From an uncultured Collinsella sp. (lineage in GTDB: Bacteria; Actinomycetota; Coriobacteriia; Coriobacteriales; Coriobacteriaceae): DNA of 5,794 nucleotides. The DNA lies in the NCBI GenBank assembly GCA_900552155.1, contig URYU01000112.1:1-5794 (forward strand). The letters are read 5' to 3'. Both the position numbers and the translations under genes were made by a program. Positions 1-4,926 of this stretch are shown here, piece after piece. Position 1 is the stretch's first letter. Each line of letters begins with the position of its first letter. The notes beneath the pieces are model-generated. The model made no database searches, had not been told where the DNA came from, and worked only from the letters and a program-made list of their open reading frames with translations.

Positions 1-1
1 C

Positions 2-163
2 TTTGTCGTTGAGCTCTCGCGCGCGCTGCCGAGCGCTATCGCCGGCTACGGCGTCATCACCTCACCCTTTGGCGGCGTGTTCCGCCTGGATTACGCCATC
101 GTCGCCGTCATCCTGTTTGCGGCCGACTACCTGCTCACGCGCGCCTCGCGCCGCGTCCGCTAG
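2..163 (+). CDS. C-terminal end of an unidentified membrane protein (5' partial)
   Basis: An open frame enters from the left edge and gives 53 residues before a TAG stop at 161-163. The fragment begins FVVELSRALPSAIAGYG and contains one clearly hydrophobic stretch (about fragment residues 35-49, YAIVAVILFAADYLL), followed by a short basic tail ending RASRRVR. That is typical of a last transmembrane helix with a cytoplasmic positive end. I do not recognise the family from this fragment. The reading is supported by codon use like that of the downstream genes and by the stop lying only 9 bases before the next start, with the stop codon merging into the next gene's ribosome binding site. It is therefore probably co-transcribed with the M50-family gene. 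Its function cannot be assigned here. Confidence 0.6.
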   Translation, partial: FVVELSRALPSAIAGYGVITSPFGGVFRLDYAIVAVILFAADYLLTRASRRVR

Positions 164-168
164 GGGAG
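162..168 (+). promoter_or_regulatory. Ribosome binding site of the M50-family gene, overlapping the upstream stop
   Basis: AGGGGAG lies 4 bases before the ATG at 173 and begins inside the TAG stop of the upstream gene. The spacing is short but usable. The overlap suggests that translation of the two genes is coupled. It supports the start at 173 over the in-frame ATG at 191, which has no purine-rich tract in front. Confidence 0.55.
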
Positions 169-172
169 CGCC

Positions 173-856
173 ATGTCCAGCAGCTACCTCATGAACCTAC
201 TCGCCAGCGCCGTCGCCGTCATCGTTGGCCACGTCATCCACGCGAGCGCACACGACGCCGCTGCCTGGGCGCTCGGCGACAAGACGGCCCGCTCGCGTGG
301 CCGTGTCTCGCTCAACCCACTCAACCACATCGACCCGTTCGGTACCATCCTGCTGCCGCTGCTCATGCTCGCCGCCGGTGGCCCGGTGTTCGCCTTTGCC
401 AAGCCGGTGCCCGTCTACCTCAACAACCTTAATCACCCCAAGCGCGACGAGGTCCTGGTGAGCGCGGCCGGTCCCGCATCGAACATCGCACTCGCGTGCC
501 TTGCGGCCGCTCTCATGCATGCAGCATACGGCAACCTCTACGCCAGCATGTCCTTTGCCGTGGCGTCCCAAATCATGAACTTCGGTGCCACCTTTATCGT
601 GGTCAACCTGTCGCTCGCATTCTTTAACCTCATCCCGATCCCGCCGCTCGACGGCTCGTCGATCATCGTGCCGTTCCTCAAAGGCAAGGCGCTCGCCAAT
701 TACTACCGTCTGCAGCAATACGCCATGCCGATCCTTATCATCGTGCTGTACTTGCTGCCCATGTGGATCGGCATCGACGTGATCGGCCGCTATTTCGACG
801 TTACCGTGTATCCGCTGGCCGAGTGGCTGCTCAACTTCGCAATCGCCGGCATCTAG
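173..856 (+). CDS. M50/site-2 protease family membrane protein, catalytic Glu missing (HASAH)
   Basis: This 227-residue polytopic membrane protein carries the signatures of the short prokaryotic site-2 protease (M50) group: a first helix with the metal site at residues 23-27, then GDKTAR, GRVSLNPLNHIDPFGTILLP (43-62), AGPASN (99-104), and NLIPIPPLDG (152-161), where Asp160 would be the third zinc ligand. Hydrophobic segments lie near residues 7-22, 58-76, 96-118, 127-152 and 183-204. In the family these enzymes cut substrates within the membrane using HExxH. Here both histidines (His23, His27) and Asp160 are present, but the catalytic Glu is Ala24 (codon GCG), so the motif reads HASAH. By known mechanism this should abolish or strongly reduce proteolysis. 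The protein may be a non-catalytic pseudoprotease that still binds metal or substrate. The rest is intact, with no sign of decay. M50 genes beside scpA are a recurring arrangement in Gram-positives. Family assignment is firm; activity is unknown. Confidence 0.88.
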   Translation: MSSSYLMNLLASAVAVIVGHVIHASAHDAAAWALGDKTARSRGRVSLNPLNHIDPFGTILLPLLMLAAGGPVFAFAKPVPVYLNNLNHPKRDEVLVSAAGPASNIALACLAAALMHAAYGNLYASMSFAVASQIMNFGATFIVVNLSLAFFNLIPIPPLDGSSIIVPFLKGKALANYYRLQQYAMPILIIVLYLLPMWIGIDVIGRYFDVTVYPLAEWLLNFAIAGI

Positions 857-864
857 GGTAAACT
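836..864 (+). promoter_or_regulatory. Weak candidate promoter ahead of scpA
   Basis: TTCGCA (836-841) and TAAACT (859-864) are separated by 17 bases and match the sigma-70-type consensus at 4 of 6 and 4 of 6 positions. They span the last codons of the M50-family gene and the start of the 84-base gap, the longest gap in the window. An A-rich patch (TAAACTTACA) stands out against the GC-rich background. This would allow scpA-scpB-rluB to be transcribed independently of the upstream genes. Matches of this quality occur by chance, so this is only a candidate. The rest of the gap holds two small imperfect hairpins (875-887 and 908-922) without a T tract, so no terminator is called. Confidence 0.25.
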
Positions 865-926
865 TACAGGTCGACCGTGCAAAACGGTTGCAACATGCAC
901 CCAAACCGCGCCGCGAAGGCGCCGTC

Positions 927-934
927 AAAGGAGG
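927..934 (+). promoter_or_regulatory. Strong ribosome binding site of scpA
   Basis: AAAGGAGG is a near-perfect Shine-Dalgarno sequence, 6 bases before the ATG at 941. It fixes the scpA start and predicts efficient initiation independent of the upstream gene, which ends 84 bases earlier. Confidence 0.85.
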
Positions 935-940
935 TCGAAG

Positions 941-1750
941 ATGTCGTATCGCGTGTCGCCGCAGGTCTACAGCGGACCGTTCGACCTGCTGCTGCAGCTG
1001 GTAACCCGCCAAAAAGTTGATATCGGCGCCATCTCAATCAGCGAGGTGGCCGAGCAGTACCTAGCAGAGGTCGAGCGCATTGAGGCGCTGGACCTGGACG
1101 TGGCGAGCGACTTTTTGCTGGTTGCGGCAACCCTTTTGGACATTAAGGCCGCCTCGCTGGTGCCCCAGGAGGCTCCCAGCAAATCCGTTGAAGATGACGA
1201 GGACGACGAAGACCTCGAGGAGCTCAGCGCACTCGACGGCGACGCCCTGCGCGAGGTCCTGATCCAGCGCCTGATCGCCTACAAGCAGTTTAAGGGCGCG
1301 GCGGCAGCCCTTAGCGCGCGCATGCAGGCCGAGAGCCGCATGCATCCGCGCGTGGCCGGCCCCGACCCCGAGTTTTTGGGCCTTATGCCCGACTACCTGG
1401 CCGGCATTACCCTGCGCGGCCTCGCCGTCATCTGCGCCGACCTGGACGGCAAGCGTCAGACCTTCCTGCTGGAGGCCGAGCACGTGGCACCGCATCGCGT
1501 GCCGCTCGACCTGACGGTGGCCTCGGTCGACCGTTTTACCATGGCGCACCAAACCTGCACCTTCCGCGAGCTGCTGGACGGCGACGCCACCACCGAGCAG
1601 CTCGTCGTCACCTTCCTGGCCATGCTCGAGCTCGCCAAACGCGGCTCGCTCACGCTGAGCCAGGACGAGATCTTTGGAACCATTCAAATCAACCGCGTCG
1701 AGGGCGCCGAGGCATACGTTCCCGGCGAGGGCCCCGAGCTCACCGAATAG
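941..1750 (+). CDS. scpA: Segregation and condensation protein A (kleisin subunit of SMC-ScpAB)
   Basis: At 269 residues this is a normal length for ScpA, the kleisin that bridges the SMC ATPase heads and binds an ScpB dimer in bacterial condensin, acting on the nucleoid in chromosome organisation and segregation. The N-terminal SMC-binding part shows the family pattern (YSGPFDLLLQLVTRQKVDI, residues 10-28, then ISEVAEQYL, and a helix DFLLVAATLLDIKAASL at 57-73). An acidic linker follows (SVEDDEDDEDLEEL, 82-95), then the ScpB-binding middle region. The C-terminal winged-helix is at about 220-254 (VTFLAMLELAKRGSLTLSQ, then IFGTIQINRV). The start is set by AAAGGAGG. scpB begins 11 bases after the stop, the usual pairing, with the two products expected in one complex. 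Nothing is broken or unusual beyond the very acidic linker, which is common in this family. Confidence 0.96.
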   Translation: MSYRVSPQVYSGPFDLLLQLVTRQKVDIGAISISEVAEQYLAEVERIEALDLDVASDFLLVAATLLDIKAASLVPQEAPSKSVEDDEDDEDLEELSALDGDALREVLIQRLIAYKQFKGAAAALSARMQAESRMHPRVAGPDPEFLGLMPDYLAGITLRGLAVICADLDGKRQTFLLEAEHVAPHRVPLDLTVASVDRFTMAHQTCTFRELLDGDATTEQLVVTFLAMLELAKRGSLTLSQDEIFGTIQINRVEGAEAYVPGEGPELTE

Positions 1751-1753
1751 GAG
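1749..1753 (+). promoter_or_regulatory. Ribosome binding site of scpB, overlapping the scpA stop
   Basis: AGGAG overlaps the last two bases of the scpA TAG stop (1748-1750) and lies 8 bases before the scpB ATG. A ribosome terminating on scpA covers this site, which suggests coupled synthesis of the two condensin subunits. Confidence 0.7.
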
Positions 1754-1761
1754 CGGCTACC

Positions 1762-2481
1762 ATGTCAACCCTTTCCACGCTAGAGACAAACAGCCTCAAA
1801 GGCGCCCTCGAGGCACTGCTGCTTGTGTCGAGTGACCCGGTGAGTGCGCCCGCGCTGGCCGGCGCACTGGATATCGCCCCCGGCGAGTGCGCATCGCTGC
1901 TCGCCGAGCTCAAGGTTGAGTACGAGGAGGCCAACCGCGGCTTTCAACTGCGCGAGGTCGCCGGTGGCTGGCGCCTGTTTACGCACCCCGCCTACCACGA
2001 CGTGGTCGAGGCCTACGTGCTGAGCTGGGACACTCAAAAACTGTCGCAGGCAGCGCTCGAGACACTCGCCGTTATCGCCTACCACCAGCCCGTCACGCGT
2101 GAGGTGGTCAAAGGCATCCGCGGCGTCAACTCCGATGGTGTCATCGCGTCGCTCGTGGACAAGGGCCTGGTGCGCGAGCTCGGCCGCGACCCCGAGCGCG
2201 GTCAGGCAATCATCTACGGCACGACCAACGCCTTCTTGGAAAAGTTCGGTCTTCGCTCCACCCGCGACCTGCCCGATCTGGAGCAGTTTGCCCCCGACGA
2301 GCAGTCGCGACAGTTTATCCGCGAGCGTCTGAGCGGCCGCAGCATTCAGTCCACGCTCGAGGAGCAGGCCGAGGACCTGGACGAAGAGCGCGAACTGATC
2401 GATACCGATGTTGAGGACGCCGATGACGCAGAGCTTCTGCCCACTGGCGATATCTCGGAGGACATGCATGACGAGGACTAA
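1762..2481 (+). CDS. scpB: Segregation and condensation protein B (ScpB)
   Basis: This 239-residue protein is a dimeric tandem winged-helix subunit that binds the ScpA kleisin and completes the SMC-ScpAB condensin. The first winged-helix domain covers about residues 10-85 (LKGALEALLLVSSDPVS, then GGWRLFTHPAY). The second covers about 92-170 and carries the most conserved family stretch: LSQAALETLAVIAYHQPVTR (94-113), IRGVNSDGVIASLVDKGLV (119-137), GRDPERGQAIIYGTT (141-155) and FLEKFGL (158-164). After residue 199 comes an extremely acidic tail: 21 of the last 40 residues are Asp or Glu, with a single Arg. This is probably disordered and not part of the fold. ScpB proteins often have variable acidic C-termini, so this is notable but not unique. 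The end of the gene overlaps rluB by 14 bases. Confidence 0.96.
   Translation: MSTLSTLETNSLKGALEALLLVSSDPVSAPALAGALDIAPGECASLLAELKVEYEEANRGFQLREVAGGWRLFTHPAYHDVVEAYVLSWDTQKLSQAALETLAVIAYHQPVTREVVKGIRGVNSDGVIASLVDKGLVRELGRDPERGQAIIYGTTNAFLEKFGLRSTRDLPDLEQFAPDEQSRQFIRERLSGRSIQSTLEEQAEDLDEERELIDTDVEDADDAELLPTGDISEDMHDED
2457..2461 (+). promoter_or_regulatory. Ribosome binding site inside scpB that decides the rluB start
   Basis: GGAGG sits within the last codons of scpB, 6 bases before the ATG at 2468. This identifies 2468 as the rluB start. The earlier in-frame ATGs (2408, 2423) and the later one at 2564 have no comparable tract at proper distance. The ATG at 2464 is also near but lies in the scpB frame. 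Confidence 0.75.
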
Positions 2482-3439
2482 CGAAGCAGAGGAGACGCGC
2501 ACTGCACGTGCCGTGGGCGCTACATCGCCCGCGACCGACGCCCAGCCCGTCTACCCGCACACCATGCGCCTGCAGCGTTTTTTGGCGCGCGCGGGCGTGG
2601 CGAGCCGCCGCGGCTCGGAGGACCTGATGACCGCCGGCCGTGTGACCGTCAACGGCCAGGTCGCGACCGAACTGGGCACCAAGGTCGATGTGGATCGCGA
2701 ACATATCGAGGTCGACGGCATGCCCGTCAAGCTCAACCAGGGCGCCGTGTACCTGATGCTCTACAAGCCAACCGGCTACCTCACCACCATGAGCGACCCG
2801 CAGGAGCGCCCTTGCGTGGCCGACCTGGTCCCCCGCGACCGCTTTCCGGGGCTCTTCCCGGTGGGTCGTCTGGACCGCGACACCACGGGCCTTTTGCTCT
2901 TTACCACCGACGGCGACCTGTCTCAGGATCTGCTGCACCCCAGCAAGCACGTCTACAAGACCTACCAGGCGCTGGTGGACGGCCAGCTAACCGATCGCGA
3001 TTTGGAACCGCTGCGTCGCGGCATCGAGCTCGACGACGGCCTGTGCCAGCCGGCGATCTGCCGCGTCATTAACGCGCGCGAGGCCGAGGCCGTGGCTCCG
3101 CAAGGCGTAAAGCCCGGCACCACCGCCGTGGAGGTCATCATCCGCGAGGGCCGCAAGAACCAGGTCAAGCGCATGCTGAGCAAAATCCACCATCCGGTGA
3201 TCCGCCTGCACCGCTGCAACTTTGCCGGCCTGGAGCTCAAGGACGTGGCCAAGGGCTCGTGGCGCGAGCTCACCGACCGCGAGGTACAGATCCTCAAGGC
3301 CGGCGGCATTCCGCCCAAGCAGGCCGCCTCCAAGCGCGTCGCCGCGCCCGCGAGCAACACCGCGAGTCGCACGCGTCACCACGGCAGCCACGCCTCCGCG
3401 CCCAAGCGAAACACCTACCGCGAGCGCTATACGGGCTAG
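2468..3439 (+). CDS. rluB: 23S rRNA pseudouridine synthase, RluB/RsuA family
   Basis: This 323-residue enzyme isomerises a specific uridine of large-subunit rRNA to pseudouridine. The order is: a 32-residue polar leader; an S4 RNA-binding domain (about 33-80, MRLQRFLARAGVASRR, then GRVTVNG); and the catalytic domain with VGRLDRDTTGLLLFT (132-146), where Asp136 is the expected nucleophile. KTYQALVDG and the conserved EGRKNQVKRML (227-237), HPVIRLHR and GSWRELT follow. The last ~45 residues are an Ala/Arg/Lys/His-rich basic tail that may help RNA binding. The S4-plus-GRLD layout is that of the RsuA/RluB/E/F branch. RluB (E. coli U2605 equivalent) is the usual member next to scpAB in Gram-positives, but the target base cannot be read from sequence. 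The start at 2468 rests on GGAGG. The 14-base overlap with scpB suggests translational coupling. Confidence 0.9.
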   Translation: MTRTNEAEETRTARAVGATSPATDAQPVYPHTMRLQRFLARAGVASRRGSEDLMTAGRVTVNGQVATELGTKVDVDREHIEVDGMPVKLNQGAVYLMLYKPTGYLTTMSDPQERPCVADLVPRDRFPGLFPVGRLDRDTTGLLLFTTDGDLSQDLLHPSKHVYKTYQALVDGQLTDRDLEPLRRGIELDDGLCQPAICRVINAREAEAVAPQGVKPGTTAVEVIIREGRKNQVKRMLSKIHHPVIRLHRCNFAGLELKDVAKGSWRELTDREVQILKAGGIPPKQAASKRVAAPASNTASRTRHHGSHASAPKRNTYRERYTG

Positions 3440-3491
3440 CCAGTCCGCCAGCATGCAGCGTCCGCGTCCCATACCAGCACGTCAACCACCG

Positions 3492-3497
3492 AAAGGA
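3492..3497 (+). promoter_or_regulatory. Ribosome binding site of cmk
   Basis: AAAGGA, 8 bases before the ATG at 3506, fixes the cmk start. The rest of the 66-base gap after rluB (3440-3505) shows no hairpin with a T tract and no convincing promoter, so read-through from rluB is likely. Confidence 0.65.
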
Positions 3498-3505
3498 AGC
3501 ATTGC

Positions 3506-4192
3506 ATGATCGTCGCCATCGACGGCCCCGCCGGTTCCGGCAAGTCCACCATCGCCAAGGAGATCGCCCGCCAGCTGGGCTTTAACAAGCTCGACACGGG
3601 TGCTATGTATCGCGCCGTCACCTTCGCCGCGCTCGACCGCGGCATCGACCTGGACGACGAGGCTTCCATCGACGCCCTCGCCAAGCAGATCGAGATCCGC
3701 TTTACCAACGGCACCGGCGAGGACACGCGCCTGACCATCGACGGTGCGGACGCATCGGCTGCCATCCGCACCCCGCAGGTGGACGCCAACGTCTCCAAGG
3801 TCTCGGCCTATCCGGGCGTGCGCGCCGCCATGCTCATCCATCAGCGCCGCGCAGCCGAAGACCGCGATATCGTGGCCGAGGGTCGCGACATCGGCACCGT
3901 CGTGTTCCCCAACGCACAGGTCAAGGTATTCCTGACCGCCGACCCGCGCGAGCGTGCCCGTCGCCGTGTGCTGCAGCGTCACCAAAACGACCCTCAGCCG
4001 CTCAGCGAGGCACAGCTCGAGGCCGAGGTCGACGAGACCCTCGATGCCCTCAAGCAGCGCGACACGCTCGACAGCAGCCGCGAGGTCGCACCGCTCGTGC
4101 CCGCCGAAGACGCGGTGCACGTCGACTCCACCGCCCACACCATCGATGAGGTTGTCTCGATTATCGAGGACCTCATCAACCAAAGGAGGTAG
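3506..4192 (+). CDS. cmk: Cytidylate kinase (CMP/dCMP kinase)
   Basis: Cytidylate kinase phosphorylates CMP and dCMP to the diphosphates with ATP, feeding CTP and dCTP pools and recycling CMP released by phospholipid and RNA metabolism. The 228-residue length fits the bacterial type. The protein opens directly with the P-loop (IDGPAGSGKST, residues 5-15). Next comes the CMP-binding segment LDTGAMYRAVT (29-39), the conserved AEGRDIGTVVFPNA (124-137), the arginine-rich lid DPRERARRR (146-154), and QRDTLDSSREVAPL (184-197), all in family order. No key residue is missing. plsC begins 3 bases after the stop, with its ribosome binding site inside the last cmk codons. The cmk-plsC-ispH order is shared with many clostridia, and the link with phospholipid synthesis (CDP-diacylglycerol needs CTP) is plausible. 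Confidence 0.97.
   Translation: MIVAIDGPAGSGKSTIAKEIARQLGFNKLDTGAMYRAVTFAALDRGIDLDDEASIDALAKQIEIRFTNGTGEDTRLTIDGADASAAIRTPQVDANVSKVSAYPGVRAAMLIHQRRAAEDRDIVAEGRDIGTVVFPNAQVKVFLTADPRERARRRVLQRHQNDPQPLSEAQLEAEVDETLDALKQRDTLDSSREVAPLVPAEDAVHVDSTAHTIDEVVSIIEDLINQRR
4182..4190 (+). promoter_or_regulatory. Strong ribosome binding site of plsC, within the cmk end
   Basis: AAAGGAGGT is a full match to the anti-Shine-Dalgarno core. It encodes the last cmk residues (QRR) and runs into its TAG stop, 5 bases before the plsC ATG at 4196. It fixes the start and implies coupling of cmk and plsC translation. Confidence 0.85.
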
Positions 4193-4195
4193 CCC

Positions 4196-4924
4196 ATGCG
4201 CCTGTTTAAGCAGACGCCCGAGGATTACTACAACGCCCCCTACGCCGAGTTCCCGGTACTCATCCGCGGCACTGTTGCCGTTGTCATGGGCATCCTGTGG
4301 GTCTTCTCCAAGCTTATGTGGCGCTGGAAGGTCGAGGACGCCGACCTGCTGTTTGAACGCCAGGAAGGCCGCGGCAGCGTGGTCATCTGCAACCACACCT
4401 CGATGGCCGAACTCTTGGCCGTGGAGACGGCGCTGTTCTTTGGCGGCCGCCGCATCCGCCCCATCTTTAAGTCCGAGTTCGCCAAGAGCAAGATTGTGCG
4501 CTGGGCCTTTAGCCGCGTGGGCGGTATTCCTGTCGAGCGCGGCACCGCCGACATGAAATGTCTGCGCGCCGCCCAGCATGCACTGCAGCGCGGTGAGGAC
4601 GTCCTGATCTTCCCCGAGGGCACGCGCATCCGCTCGCGCGAGATCAAGCCCGAGGTCCACGGCGGCTTTGCGCTCATCGCCCAGATGGGCAAGGCGCCCG
4701 TCAACCCACTCGCCATTTGTGGCTGGTCCGACATCACGCCCAAAGGCAAAAAGCTCATGCGCCCCAAGAAGTGCTGGATCCGCGCCGGCAAGGCCGTCTC
4801 GCTATCCGATGCACCGGCCGAGCTCAAGCGCAAGGAGCGCCTGGCTTGGTTTGAGTCCGAGGCAATGAGCCGCGTATACGCCATGCGCGACGACCTGTGC
4901 GACGAGCACCCGGGCAGGTTCTAG
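4196..4924 (+). CDS. plsC: 1-acyl-sn-glycerol-3-phosphate acyltransferase-like protein (PlsC family), HX4E variant
   Basis: PlsC-family enzymes transfer an acyl chain to lysophosphatidic acid to give phosphatidic acid at the inner face of the membrane. The 242 residues include a hydrophobic N-terminal anchor (about 20-41). Motif I is VVICNHTSMAE (62-72), where the family normally has NHxxxxD. The motif II region is GGIPVERG (109-116). Motif III is the canonical FPEGTRIRS (139-147), and a motif IV region lies at about 168-174 (PVNPLAI). His67 is the expected catalytic base. The partner acidic residue is Glu72 (codon GAA) instead of Asp, giving HX4E. The charge is kept, so activity is plausible but could be altered. 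The C-terminal third is basic and polar. ispH starts 2 bases after the stop. Exact acyl acceptor is unproven; a related lysophospholipid acyltransferase is the alternative. Confidence 0.88.
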   Translation: MRLFKQTPEDYYNAPYAEFPVLIRGTVAVVMGILWVFSKLMWRWKVEDADLLFERQEGRGSVVICNHTSMAELLAVETALFFGGRRIRPIFKSEFAKSKIVRWAFSRVGGIPVERGTADMKCLRAAQHALQRGEDVLIFPEGTRIRSREIKPEVHGGFALIAQMGKAPVNPLAICGWSDITPKGKKLMRPKKCWIRAGKAVSLSDAPAELKRKERLAWFESEAMSRVYAMRDDLCDEHPGRF

Positions 4925-4926
4925 CC

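Noticed and set aside
875..922. Small inverted repeats in the gap before scpA (CCGT/ACGG and GCGCC/GGCGC)
   Set aside because: Stems are only 4-5 base pairs and no T tract follows, so they do not support a terminator. They are too short to call a riboswitch or operator.
197..1012. Antisense open frame (271 codons) opposite the M50-family gene and the scpA start
   Set aside because: It is composition-driven: it is rich in Arg, His, Asp and Gly, has no known motif, and is antisense to two well-supported genes. The same applies to 1780-2502 opposite scpB and 1061-1687 opposite scpA.
2408..2467. Upstream extension of rluB to the ATG at 2408
   Set aside because: It would overlap scpB by 74 bases, add 20 residues with no family resemblance, and lacks a ribosome binding site. 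GGAGG before 2468 fits better.
3434..3441. Palindrome GGCTAGCC at the rluB stop
   Set aside because: An 8-base palindrome is expected by chance at this frequency and has no loop or T tract, so it is not a terminator.
3482..4660. Long antisense open frame (392 codons) opposite cmk and plsC
   Set aside because: It lies wholly opposite two certain genes, has no ribosome binding site or recognisable domain, and has a Gly/Ala/His/Arg/Asp-heavy composition typical of the mirror frame of GC-rich codons.
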